DNA of 64,000 bases. It comes from Actinomycetes bacterium. Lineage in GTDB: Bacteria; Actinomycetota; Acidimicrobiia; IMCC26256; PALSA-610. Under the pieces are notes generated by a model that saw only the letters and a program-made list of their open reading frames with translations, had not been told where the DNA came from and did not search any database. The stretch lies in assembly GCA_025360585.1 (NCBI GenBank), contig JANYBW010000059.1, positions 1-64,000 of the forward strand, read 5' to 3'. A program made the translations under genes and the position numbers. How positions within the stretch are numbered: position 1 is the first letter of the stretch; each line of letters opens with the position of its first letter. Below, piece after piece: positions 35,323-44,389 of the stretch.

Positions 35323-36654
35323 ATGTCCAAATTCTCTCGTAAGCGCGGCCTCGCTGCCGTCGCGATACTGAGTGTGTTCGCCACCGCGTGCGGCTCCAGT
35401 AAAGCCACCGCACCAAAATCGACCACTACGCAAGGCGCAACCGACGGCAAGAACACCGCAAGTGCTACCGGAGTCACCGCCGACACGATCCGCATTGGCT
35501 TTTCGTACCCGGATCTAGGGCCTCTGAAAAGCTTTTTGCATCTCGACAATGGCCCCTACGACAAAATGATTCAGGCAATCGTCGATGGTGTCAACCAAGG
35601 CGGCGGCATTAACGGGCGCAAACTCGAAGTCACGATCGCGGGGTTCAACCCTGTAAATGCGCCCGAGGGTCTCGCGGCCTGCACGAAATTCACTGAGGAT
35701 AAGACAGTTTTCGCCGTGCTTGGAGGCTTTAAGGACAATGTTCACAACCTGTGCGTTGTGCAGAAGCACAAGACCATCTTGATTAGTGGATACGGCTCCG
35801 ATTACAACGCCACGATTCTGAAACAGGCGCAAGCACCATGGGCGACATGGTCATCGAGTGATGAACGTTCCTTGAAGGCGACCGTAAAAGCACTCGACGC
35901 CGTGAACAAACTGAAGGGTCACAAAATCGCGGTTGAAGGCCAAACCCCGGAATCGCAGCCGTTGGTCGAAATGATGAACCAGACGTTGAAAGACGCCGGA
36001 CACTCTGTCACCGACAGCACGGTCAACGATGTACTGGCGACCGACATCCCAGCATTCAACAAGCAGGACAAGATCATTTCCCAACGTTTCAAAGATCAAG
36101 GTGCGGACGTTCTCTTTGTGGTTGGTGGAACCGTTCGGCCAGGCAACTATGACGCAGTTGGCTGGCATCCATCGGTGTTCGTAACTCAAACGTCCCTCGT
36201 GACTGCCGGAGTCGCCACCGATTCAGTGAGCCAATTCCCGTTTGTTGGCGCGGTTGGCAATTCACGCGACCCCGATGCGGGATTCAATAGCGACGCGATG
36301 AAACAATGCCGCGCAGCGTACAAGAAGGCCTCGGGCATCGAAATTCTCGATGCGGTCGGCGATCATGGAGTGGACCCAGCCACTGGCAACGTGGGCATGA
36401 CCCAGGTGTGTTCGGCACTCATGATCTTCGTCGAAGCCGCCAAGAAGGCGGGAGCAAACCTCACACCGGCAACGTGGAAAAAAGGACTCGAATCTATTGG
36501 TTCGATCGCGCTTCCAATCGCTCCGACGTCATCGTTCGGTCCGGGTAAGTACGACGCTGCGGACACCTTCCAACTTGAACAACACGACAAGCGCTGGACG
36601 CTGACCGGAACGATTCCAGAATTCGTGCCCGTCGGTGCTGAGTTCAAATTGTGA
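35323..36654 (+). CDS. Lipoprotein substrate-binding protein of the Liv/HAAT importer
   Basis: 443 residues. A lipoprotein signal peptide ends at Cys23 (SVFATACGSS), placing it on the outer face of the membrane. A Ser/Thr linker leads to a Peripla_BP_6 (LivJ/LivK) fold: GVTADTIRIGFSYPDLG, GINGRKLEVTIAGFNP, and the KGLESIG motif near the end. AGGAGG stands just before the ATG. It should bind the solute and deliver it to the two fused membrane proteins encoded upstream. Confidence 0.92.
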   Translation: MSKFSRKRGLAAVAILSVFATACGSSKATAPKSTTTQGATDGKNTASATGVTADTIRIGFSYPDLGPLKSFLHLDNGPYDKMIQAIVDGVNQGGGINGRKLEVTIAGFNPVNAPEGLAACTKFTEDKTVFAVLGGFKDNVHNLCVVQKHKTILISGYGSDYNATILKQAQAPWATWSSSDERSLKATVKALDAVNKLKGHKIAVEGQTPESQPLVEMMNQTLKDAGHSVTDSTVNDVLATDIPAFNKQDKIISQRFKDQGADVLFVVGGTVRPGNYDAVGWHPSVFVTQTSLVTAGVATDSVSQFPFVGAVGNSRDPDAGFNSDAMKQCRAAYKKASGIEILDAVGDHGVDPATGNVGMTQVCSALMIFVEAAKKAGANLTPATWKKGLESIGSIALPIAPTSSFGPGKYDAADTFQLEQHDKRWTLTGTIPEFVPVGAEFKL

Positions 36655-36661
36655 CGAACTG

Positions 36662-37828
36662 ATGGCTCCGGGTGTTGAACCAATAAACGATTCCATTTTG
36701 CCGTTCGAAATTCGTATCGATGATGCGGTGCTTGAGGATCTTCGGCAGCGTTTGGCCCACACCCGGATCCCTGATGAGGTCGCGAACGTTGGGTGGGAGT
36801 ACGGGATGCCGTACTCCTATCTGCGTGAGCTCACCGACTATTGGCAGCACTCTTACGACTGGCGGGTGCAGGAAGCCAAGCTGAACGAATTTGATCACTT
36901 TCGTGCCAGCGTCGGCAAACAGCTAGTTCATTTCATTCACGCACGCTCGCCGCACCCCAATGCGTTTCCCTTGCTGCTGACCCACGGCTGGCCGGGATCC
37001 GTCGTGGAATTCCTCGAGGTCATACCGCGCCTCACGAATCCTGAACGTTTCGGCGGGGATGTTCGCGACGCGTTTCATGTGATTGCGCCGTCGTTGCCGG
37101 GCTACGGCTTCTCCGAAGCAACGCTAGAGCCCGGATGGGATATCCGCAGAGTTGCGCGCGTATTTATTGAATTATTGGCCACTCTCGGGTACGAACGTTA
37201 CGGTGCCCAAGGCGGTGATTGGGGCGCGCAGGTCACAACTAGAATTGCCCTGTTCGATCCTGAGCATTGCGCGGCAATCCACGTCAACATGCCGATCGCG
37301 AGTAAGCCTGCCGACGGACCGCCGTTAACGGAACAAGAGCAAGCCGATCTCAAGGATTTTCAACGCTTTCAGCGCGACGAATCGGCGTACGCGATGCTGC
37401 AAATGACGAAGCCACAAACGGTGAGCGCAGCACTCAATGATTCGCCCGCGGGTCTGCTTGCGTGGATCATTGAAAAGTTTCACTCATGGAGCGATTGCAA
37501 TGGCCATCCAGAAAATGTATTCACGCGCGATCAATTGATCACGAACGTCATGCTCTACTGGACCACCCAAACGATCGCATCTTCGGCTCGCCTGTACCGC
37601 GAAACGCGCATCGCCGACGCCCAAGAAAAAACACCACCGTTTGTTGCGGTGCCCACCGGCGTGGCGCGGTATCCCAAAGAGATCTTGCGGTTTCCGCGTT
37701 CGTGGGTCGAGCAGCGTTACAACGTGACGCACTGGAACGACATGCCCAGAGGCGGGCATTTTGCTGCGATGGAACAACCTGAACTGTTCGTCGCCGACGT
37801 CCAAACATTCTTCCGAACGATTCGCTGA
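36662..37828 (+). CDS. Epoxide hydrolase (EHN-type alpha/beta hydrolase)
   Basis: 388 residues from the ATG 7 nt after the receptor gene. The N-terminal EHN domain (PFEIRIDDAVLEDLRQRLAHTR) marks the microsomal/juvenile-hormone epoxide hydrolase group. The oxyanion motif HGWPG is at 108-112, the nucleophile Asp186 is in QGGDWGA, and the catalytic His is in RGGHFAAME near the C-terminus. Opens epoxides to diols; a P450 gene follows, which could make the epoxide. Confidence 0.9.
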   Translation: MAPGVEPINDSILPFEIRIDDAVLEDLRQRLAHTRIPDEVANVGWEYGMPYSYLRELTDYWQHSYDWRVQEAKLNEFDHFRASVGKQLVHFIHARSPHPNAFPLLLTHGWPGSVVEFLEVIPRLTNPERFGGDVRDAFHVIAPSLPGYGFSEATLEPGWDIRRVARVFIELLATLGYERYGAQGGDWGAQVTTRIALFDPEHCAAIHVNMPIASKPADGPPLTEQEQADLKDFQRFQRDESAYAMLQMTKPQTVSAALNDSPAGLLAWIIEKFHSWSDCNGHPENVFTRDQLITNVMLYWTTQTIASSARLYRETRIADAQEKTPPFVAVPTGVARYPKEILRFPRSWVEQRYNVTHWNDMPRGGHFAAMEQPELFVADVQTFFRTIR

Positions 37829-37848
37829 ACGACACCATAGGATTCGTG

Positions 37849-39054
37849 ATGACTACAACTACCGGTTCCGCCGACAGCGTCCTCAAGTACGATCCTTACG
37901 ACGTTGCAATCAACGCGGATCCATACCCGACGTTTCGACGGCTGCGCGAAGAAGCACCGCTTTACTACAACGATGAATACGACTTTTACGCGTTGAGCCG
38001 CTTCGACGATGTCGAGCGAGCGCTCGTTGACCGCGAAACCTACATCTCGGGTCGAGGCGGAATTCTGGAATTGATCAAAGCAAATATCGAGATGCCATCC
38101 GGCATTTTGATTTTCGAAGATCCTCCCACCCACACCTTGCATCGTGGTTTGTTATCGCGGGTATTCACTCCGAAGAAAGTGCTCGCGCTCGAGCCCCAGA
38201 TCCGCCGGTTCTGTAGCGACAGTCTTGATCCCTTGATCGGCTCCGACGGTTTTGATTTCATCGCGGACCTTGGCGCACAAATGCCGATGCGCGTGATCAG
38301 TATGTTGCTCGGCATCCCGGAGCAGGATCAAGCGGCCATCCGCGATCGAGTCGATGCGTCGCTGCGCACCGAAGCCGGGCGACCAATGGATAGTTCCGCC
38401 GACGACATCATGAGCGGCGCGATCTTCGCCGATTACATCGATTGGCGTGCGGAGAACCCCTCCGATGATCTCATGACCGAGCTCCTCAATGCTGAATTCA
38501 TTGACGAATCCGGCGTAACCCGCACGCTCAAACGCGAGGAAATTCTCACGTACGTCAATGTGTTGGCTGGTGCTGGAAATGAAACCACGACCCGTCTCAT
38601 CGGCTGGACGGCAAAGTTGTTGGCGGAACACCCCGATCAACGAGCGGCGCTCGTTGCAGATTCCTCGCTGATTCCAAACGCGATCGAAGAGATCCTGCGT
38701 TACGAAACTCCGGCACCTCACGTGGCTCGCTACGTGAATCACGATATCGAGGTCTACGGAAAAACTGTCGCCGAGGGTAACGTCATGATGTTGCTCAATG
38801 GCTCGGCGAACCGCGATAGTCGCCGCTTCGAAGCTGGCGACACTTTCAATATTCGTCGTAGTATTCGCCACCACCTCACGTTTGGCTACGGCATCCACTT
38901 TTGTCTGGGAGCGGCGTTGGCTCGTATGGAAGGCCGGATCGCCCTCGAAGAAGTACTCAGGCGATTTCCGGAGTGGAACGTTGATTTCTCCCGAGCCAAG
39001 CTGTCGATGACTTCGACGGTGCGCGGCTGGGCAACCTTGCCGGTCACGCTGTGA
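37849..39054 (+). CDS. Cytochrome P450, paralogue of the enzyme at 16623
   Basis: 401 residues from the ATG at 37849 (a GTG one codon earlier is possible). I-helix AGAGNETTTRLIGW, ExxR in EEILRYETP, and heme loop FGYGIHFCLGAA with Cys352. The whole chain aligns with the P450 at 16623-17816, from YDPYD at the N-terminus to RGW near the end, indicating duplication. Its stop overlaps the crotonase start (GTGA). Likely works with the adjacent epoxide hydrolase. Confidence 0.92.
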   Translation: MTTTTGSADSVLKYDPYDVAINADPYPTFRRLREEAPLYYNDEYDFYALSRFDDVERALVDRETYISGRGGILELIKANIEMPSGILIFEDPPTHTLHRGLLSRVFTPKKVLALEPQIRRFCSDSLDPLIGSDGFDFIADLGAQMPMRVISMLLGIPEQDQAAIRDRVDASLRTEAGRPMDSSADDIMSGAIFADYIDWRAENPSDDLMTELLNAEFIDESGVTRTLKREEILTYVNVLAGAGNETTTRLIGWTAKLLAEHPDQRAALVADSSLIPNAIEEILRYETPAPHVARYVNHDIEVYGKTVAEGNVMMLLNGSANRDSRRFEAGDTFNIRRSIRHHLTFGYGIHFCLGAALARMEGRIALEEVLRRFPEWNVDFSRAKLSMTSTVRGWATLPVTL

Positions 39055-39857
39055 CTCCGACGGGTTCGCCCGATGAGCTGATCATCACGCAAATCGGAGC
39101 GGTTCGTATCGTGCGAATCAATCGCCCAGAAATACGCAATGCCCTGACGCAACGTCTGTTGAACCGCATCGGAGCGACAATGCTCGATGCGGAGAGAAAG
39201 GATGAAGTTCGCTCGGTTGTGATTACGGGAACGGGTGACCGTGCCTTTTGCGCGGGAATGCAGTTGAGCGGCTTCGAAAGCGACGGTGACGGCGGCATCG
39301 ACGATACAACTGATATTGATTCGGCGGCCGCAATGGACGGATTCATGCGGTGCATTAACGGTGAATTGAACATTCCATTAGTAGGCGCGGCGAATGCAAC
39401 CGCAGTTGGCGGCGGGCTCGAACTCTTGCTCGGTTGCGATGTGATCATCGCCGCGGACCACGCGCGCTTTGGATTCCCCGAGGTGCAGCGCGGCATGTTC
39501 GCGGCCGGGAGCGGTACGCGGATCGGTAAGCGAATCCCGATGGGCATTGCGAGTGCGTTGATGTTGACTGGCGATTTGATTGATGCGACGAGAGCGTACG
39601 AGATTGGCTTGGTGAACGAAGTTGTCGCGGCCGACGAGGTGTTGGGCTGTGCGCTTGGTTACGCGCAACGCGTCGCCGCGAACGCGCCCCTCGGCGTCGC
39701 GGCTACGAAGGAACTGTTGCGCCTTGCCGTTGAGGACCCAACCCAGTGGTCGCAACGCATGGAACATTGGCGTGGTGTCGTCTACTCCAGCGAAGATGCC
39801 CAGGAAGGCCCGGCCGCGTTCGCGCAGAAACGACCGCCCGTCTGGAAAGGGCGCTGA
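39051..39857 (+). CDS. Enoyl-CoA hydratase/isomerase family protein
   Basis: 268 residues from a GTG that overlaps the P450 stop. Oxyanion-hole segments AFCAGMQL and GGGLELLLGCD are present, and the catalytic Glu is kept in FGFPEVQRGMFAAGSG. This differs from the crotonase at 23252, which lacks it, so this is the better candidate for a true hydratase. An insertion (SDGDGGIDDTTD, near residues 80-95) follows the first motif. Confidence 0.88.
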   Translation: MTPTGSPDELIITQIGAVRIVRINRPEIRNALTQRLLNRIGATMLDAERKDEVRSVVITGTGDRAFCAGMQLSGFESDGDGGIDDTTDIDSAAAMDGFMRCINGELNIPLVGAANATAVGGGLELLLGCDVIIAADHARFGFPEVQRGMFAAGSGTRIGKRIPMGIASALMLTGDLIDATRAYEIGLVNEVVAADEVLGCALGYAQRVAANAPLGVAATKELLRLAVEDPTQWSQRMEHWRGVVYSSEDAQEGPAAFAQKRPPVWKGR

Positions 39858-39862
39858 CTCAC

Positions 39863-40855
39863 GTGCGCGCTGCCGTTTGCAGTGAGTATGGCCCTCCCGA
39901 AGTCGCGCACATCCAGGTGATGCCCGCCCCTGCCATGAGCCCGACCCAAGCTCGCGTGCGCGTGTCCGCCGCTTCGGTGAATTTCCCTGATGTATTGATC
40001 ATGGCCAACGAATACCAGATGCAGGTCCCGACCCCCTTCATTCCTGGTAGTGAATTTTCGGGCGTCGTCGTTGAAACGGGCGACGATGTTGGCACCGCTG
40101 CTTCAACGGTCAAAGTCGGTGATCGCGTTGTAGGAACGGTCTTGTGCGGTGCGTTCGCGCAGGAGGTGACGGTTGAGGCAGAGATGCTGACTCCAATTCC
40201 TGATGGCGTCGACCTGTCGATCGCCGCCGCGTTTGGCGTCGCCCACCGGACTTCGTATCACGCGTTGCGGTCGGTGGCTCGCGTGCAACCCGGAGAGGAA
40301 CTCATCGTGCTCGGAGCCGGTGGTGGCGTCGGGCTTGCTGCAGTGCAGCTTGGTTCTGTACTTGGAGCATCGGTCACGGCCGTTGCGTCCTCGCCGGCAA
40401 AGTTGGATGCTGCGGCAGCGCGTGGCGCCACGAAATTTGTTAACTACCGAGAGGTTGACCTCCGCAGTGCGCTCAAGGAGCTGCTCCCTGGGGGAGCCGA
40501 TGTTGTGCTCGATCCGGTGGGCGGTGATCTTGCTGAGCCCGCACTCCGTTGCTTGCGGTGGGGCGGTCGGTTCGTGACCGTCGGTTACGCGTCCGGAACG
40601 ATCCCGCGGATTCCGTTGAATTTGGTGCTCCTCAAAGGCATCCAAGTTCTTGGCTTTCAGTTTCTGAATTTCGCGGTGAACGCCGCGGACGAAATGCAAC
40701 GCAACGAGGCGGAACTACTGGACCTGTTGGTGAGCGGCCGAGCCGTTCCGCACATCGGTGCAACGTTCGCGTTCGAAGATGTTGTAGCCGCCCTCCGCAT
40801 GGTCGCCGATGGTCGAGCGATCGGCAAGGTCATGCTGGACCTGGGCAGTCAGTGA
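39863..40855 (+). CDS. NADPH:quinone oxidoreductase-like MDR protein (zinc-free)
   Basis: 330 residues from the GTG five nucleotides after the crotonase stop. VRVSAASVNFPDVLIMANEYQ and PGSEFSGVV are quinone-oxidoreductase motifs; the zinc-binding Cys and His residues of alcohol dehydrogenases are absent. GAGGGVGLAAVQL binds the dinucleotide. Last gene of the importer operon. It may reduce a conjugated enone or quinone. Confidence 0.88.
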   Translation: MRAAVCSEYGPPEVAHIQVMPAPAMSPTQARVRVSAASVNFPDVLIMANEYQMQVPTPFIPGSEFSGVVVETGDDVGTAASTVKVGDRVVGTVLCGAFAQEVTVEAEMLTPIPDGVDLSIAAAFGVAHRTSYHALRSVARVQPGEELIVLGAGGGVGLAAVQLGSVLGASVTAVASSPAKLDAAAARGATKFVNYREVDLRSALKELLPGGADVVLDPVGGDLAEPALRCLRWGGRFVTVGYASGTIPRIPLNLVLLKGIQVLGFQFLNFAVNAADEMQRNEAELLDLLVSGRAVPHIGATFAFEDVVAALRMVADGRAIGKVMLDLGSQ

Positions 40856-40936
40856 CTATGGTGATGAAAAATTCTGGTGGGCGCGCACTTGCGGAATCCG
40901 CACGAAAAGCTCCGGGAAAGGCTGGGTTGGTGGCGG

Positions 40937-42589
40937 CTATACGGTTTCGGGTTGCATACCGGGCCGGATGTTTTGGCCATCGAGTTGCATGCCGTTGAGG
41001 CGGATCGCGGTGCCGTTCACGAAAATGTGTTGCATTCCTGTGGGTTCTTCTGCGGTGAGCCGTTCGCCGTCTGCGGGAAAATCGCAGACGCGCTTCAACG
41101 GGCCAGTGCCGACTGTCGCGGGATCGAATACACAAATGTCGGCCCAATAGCCCTCTCGCAGATAGCCCCGGCCCACGAATCCGAACATGTCAGCGGGTTC
41201 ACCGGTGAGTTTTCGCACGGCCTGTTCCAACCGCAGCGCTTGCCGTTCGCGAACCCACTTGCCGAGTAGATCGGTAGGCAGTGGAGCATCGCAGAGCTGA
41301 TCAACGTGGGCGCCCGCATCAGAAAGTCCGAGGATGACATGTTCGGTATTGAGCAAGAGCTCGACGGCATCAAGATCATCGTTCGCGATGTACGCCCGGA
41401 AACGAGTTTCGAGATCTTCAGTGAGCGCGATCTCGCACAACACATCGAGCGGATGACACCCGCGCTCGCGTGCGAGTTCGCTCACTCGTCGTCCGACCAA
41501 CGCAGGAAACGTGTTTGATTCCGAAACTTCAAACGTGGACCAACGCGGTTTCATCGGTGAGAGTTCAAGATCTTCGGCCGCGAGCCGGCGCCATTCTGGG
41601 TCGCCGTAGGCTGCAATTCGAGCCTCGCGATCGCCCTGCAACAGCGCGCCAAACACCTTGCCGGTATTGAGGTTGTACGCATCGGCCATCGTGAATTGCA
41701 TCGTGAGTGGCCGCGGAGTGACCTGCGGCCATACATTCGCGCCAGCCGCATTGCCTTGGTCATGGAGTCGCACTGCTTCGAGGTGTTTGCCGCCGGGCGC
41801 GGCGAACAACGGATACGTAAACGGACGCCCAACGCGAGGTTGCCATTCGTAGACGTCGGCGTAGGTGCATTGTTCTCCGGGAGTGATGAGGATCACGCCC
41901 TTGCCGGCGTCGCCAGTTGCTCTGAACAACGCGTGTACTTCTTTGCGATCGGCGTAGCGGCTCGGTACCGGTTTACCGTCGACCCCGCGATGCGCGTACG
42001 AGAAGCTGGTCGAGAAACCGGCGGCACCCATGCCGATCGCTTCGCGCACCAAAGCGCACATTTGCGCAATCTCTACATCGTTAGCCACGCGTTCGTAAGC
42101 TGCGGCGCCCATCACGAAGAGTCGCAACGCGGAATGGCCGATATACGCAGTGAAGTTCAAGGTAGTGCCGCGTGCGTGAACCGCTTCGAGATATTCGGGA
42201 AAGGTTTCAAAATCCCACACGACTCCGGCGAACAGCGTCGCGGGGTCCATATCTTCAACGTTTTCGAGGGTGTGCACGATGGCGGCACGTTGATCAGATC
42301 GGGTCGGCGCGATCGTAAATCCGCAGTTGCCAGCGACGACGGTTGTGACCCCGTGATACGACGACGGCCGCAGTGCCGGATCCCAAAACACCTGCGCGTC
42401 GTAGTGCGTGTGAATGTCAATGAATCCGGGAGTGACCGCGTAACCGTTGGCGTCGACGATTTGCGATCCGGTCAATCCCACGCCAATTTCGCGGATCTTG
42501 CCGTTCGCGATGCCGATATCGGCCGCGACTCCCGGCGCGCCGGTGCCGTCGTAGATCGTTCCATGCTGAATCACGATGTCGTTGCTCAT
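40937..42589 (-). CDS. N-acyl-D-amino-acid deacylase-like amidohydrolase
   Basis: 550 residues, standard for D-aminoacylase-type amidohydrolases. The TIM-barrel metal motif PGFIDIHTHYDAQ is near 55-67, a conserved GNCGF (near 92) follows, and the C-terminal LRLNGMQLDGQ returns to the small beta-sandwich. Such enzymes cut N-acyl bonds, but the large actinobacterial branch is poorly characterised. Its start overlaps the stop of the SDR gene upstream. Confidence 0.87.
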   Translation of the reverse strand: MSNDIVIQHGTIYDGTGAPGVAADIGIANGKIREIGVGLTGSQIVDANGYAVTPGFIDIHTHYDAQVFWDPALRPSSYHGVTTVVAGNCGFTIAPTRSDQRAAIVHTLENVEDMDPATLFAGVVWDFETFPEYLEAVHARGTTLNFTAYIGHSALRLFVMGAAAYERVANDVEIAQMCALVREAIGMGAAGFSTSFSYAHRGVDGKPVPSRYADRKEVHALFRATGDAGKGVILITPGEQCTYADVYEWQPRVGRPFTYPLFAAPGGKHLEAVRLHDQGNAAGANVWPQVTPRPLTMQFTMADAYNLNTGKVFGALLQGDREARIAAYGDPEWRRLAAEDLELSPMKPRWSTFEVSESNTFPALVGRRVSELARERGCHPLDVLCEIALTEDLETRFRAYIANDDLDAVELLLNTEHVILGLSDAGAHVDQLCDAPLPTDLLGKWVRERQALRLEQAVRKLTGEPADMFGFVGRGYLREGYWADICVFDPATVGTGPLKRVCDFPADGERLTAEEPTGMQHIFVNGTAIRLNGMQLDGQNIRPGMQPETV

Positions 42590-43362
42590 TTGCGGAGCTC
42601 CTTGCGGGCCCGCGGGGGCGAACCTGCGGTTGCGCCGCCATCGACGGGCATCACGATGCCCGTAATTTGCGCCGAACGGTCGCTCGCGAGAAACAGGGCA
42701 GCCTCGGCGACATCATCGGGCGAAGCCATCCGTTGCAGCGGCTGCATCAATCGCACGATCACGCTCTGATCAAACGCCGCATTCATCGCGGTTGCGATGT
42801 GCGCGGGCGCGATGCAGTTAATTCGGATGTTGTATTGGGCAAGATCGACTGCAGCCGAGCGGCTGAAGTGAATCACGCCGGCTTTGGACGCCCGATATGC
42901 CATGACCCCCGAACCTGCATTGATGCCGCCAATCGAAGTGATATTGATCACCGTTCCGCCGCCATGTTCAGCCATGTGCCGTGAGGCGCGCTGCGTCCCC
43001 ACCATCACACCGAACAAGTTCACGCCCATAATTGTGTTGAAATCGGCGAGATCATCTTCGAGGAATGTCTTTATCGAACCGCCAACGCCTGCGTTGTTCA
43101 CCATGATGTGCAACCCGCCGAAATCGGTGACCGCTCGATTGATGAGTGCTTGGACTTCGTCGGCACTCGACACGTCGCACCGCTGAAAGATCGTGTTGGC
43201 TCCGATCTGATTGGCAAGCGCGTCGCCCTTGTCCGCATTGAGATCCGCAATCACGACGCTCGCCCCTTGCTGCGCGAACCGAGCAACCATCGCGGCACCT
43301 AAGCCACCGGCACCGCCGGTAACAATCGCAACCTTGCCGGCTAGCTCGCCTTGCGTGCTCAT
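42586..43362 (-). CDS. Short-chain dehydrogenase/reductase
   Basis: 258 residues. TGGAGGLG (15-22), Asp40, NNAG (89-92), Ser143, Tyr156 and Lys160 are all in place, with the usual C-terminal PVDGG. It overlaps the deacylase start by four bases and begins 2 nt after the aldo/keto reductase stop, so the three genes form one operon. Confidence 0.9.
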   Translation of the reverse strand: MSTQGELAGKVAIVTGGAGGLGAAMVARFAQQGASVVIADLNADKGDALANQIGANTIFQRCDVSSADEVQALINRAVTDFGGLHIMVNNAGVGGSIKTFLEDDLADFNTIMGVNLFGVMVGTQRASRHMAEHGGGTVINITSIGGINAGSGVMAYRASKAGVIHFSRSAAVDLAQYNIRINCIAPAHIATAMNAAFDQSVIVRLMQPLQRMASPDDVAEAALFLASDRSAQITGIVMPVDGGATAGSPPRARKELRK

Positions 43363-43364
43363 GG

Positions 43365-44363
43365 CTATGCCTCTTCAATCCAGTAGCCCGGCGCAGTGTT
43401 GACTCCGTTGCGCTCGAAGATCGCCGAGATTTCGTTGAGGTCTTGCGCGCTCAAATCCCAGCCCAATGCCCCGACGTTGTCCTCGACCTCTGCCACCGTG
43501 CGGCACCCAACGAGTGCTGTGCTGATGGCTGGGTTCGACGTCGTCCAGCGCAATGCGAGCTGCGCCAAACTTTTCCCGTGGCTCGCGGCGAGCACCTTGA
43601 GTTCTTCGACTGCTGCGATGTTGTTCGTGAAATGATCGGCGCCAAACAGTGATTCAAAGAGTTTGATGGACCCCATGTTGGGAGCTCGCGACCGCCAATC
43701 ATCGGCCGCGAACACAGTGTCCTTGTTGAATGCACCCGCCAAAAGGCCGTACGCCAGCGAACCGTAAGCCATCACCCCGATCGATTCTTGCTCACAATAC
43801 GGAAAGACGGATTCCTCCATTCGCTGGTCGAACATGTTCCAGCCGTACTGCACTACGTCAACCCGCCGGGCCGTGTTGCACTGCTCGATTTCGTCGCGTT
43901 TGAAGTTGGAAAGCCCAACAAAACGGGCTTTGCCTTCTTGCACAATCGCTTCGAGTGCGGCCATCGTTTCTTCGAACGGCGTGTTGCGATCGGGCCAATG
44001 CACCAGATACACATCGACGTGATCGGTTCCGAGATTCGTCAAGCTCTTTTCGATCGAGGCCTTCACCCGCGCCGGGCTGCTATCGCGCAGGTTCGGCATT
44101 TCGCGATAACCCATCCCGAATTTGGTGACGACGATTGCTTCATCGCGTCGATTTCCGAGGGCTGCCGCGAGCGCACGTTCCGACGCGCCTTGGCCGTAAC
44201 CTTCAGCGGTATCGAAACAATTCACGCCCAGGTCCAGTGCCCGGCTAATCGCGCGTTCGAACTCCGCGGCTTCGATATCGCCGTAGCCACCGCCTATTTC
44301 CCAACAGCCAAACCCGATCGCCGAGACGTCGAGGCCGGTCGTGCCGAACGGTCGATACTCCAT
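43365..44363 (-). CDS. Aldo/keto reductase
   Basis: 332 residues. The catalytic tetrad is complete: Asp51, Tyr56, Lys81 and His122. The N-terminus (YRPFGTTGLDVSAIGFGCWEIGG) is that of the AKR5/AKR11-like bacterial group that uses NADPH. It follows the P450 gene by 26 nt and precedes the SDR gene by 2 nt. Substrate unknown; reduction of an aldehyde or ketone is expected. Confidence 0.9.
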   Translation of the reverse strand: MEYRPFGTTGLDVSAIGFGCWEIGGGYGDIEAAEFERAISRALDLGVNCFDTAEGYGQGASERALAAALGNRRDEAIVVTKFGMGYREMPNLRDSSPARVKASIEKSLTNLGTDHVDVYLVHWPDRNTPFEETMAALEAIVQEGKARFVGLSNFKRDEIEQCNTARRVDVVQYGWNMFDQRMEESVFPYCEQESIGVMAYGSLAYGLLAGAFNKDTVFAADDWRSRAPNMGSIKLFESLFGADHFTNNIAAVEELKVLAASHGKSLAQLALRWTTSNPAISTALVGCRTVAEVEDNVGALGWDLSAQDLNEISAIFERNGVNTAPGYWIEEA

Positions 44364-44389
44364 AGTTGCCTTTCATAACGCAGTGTTCG

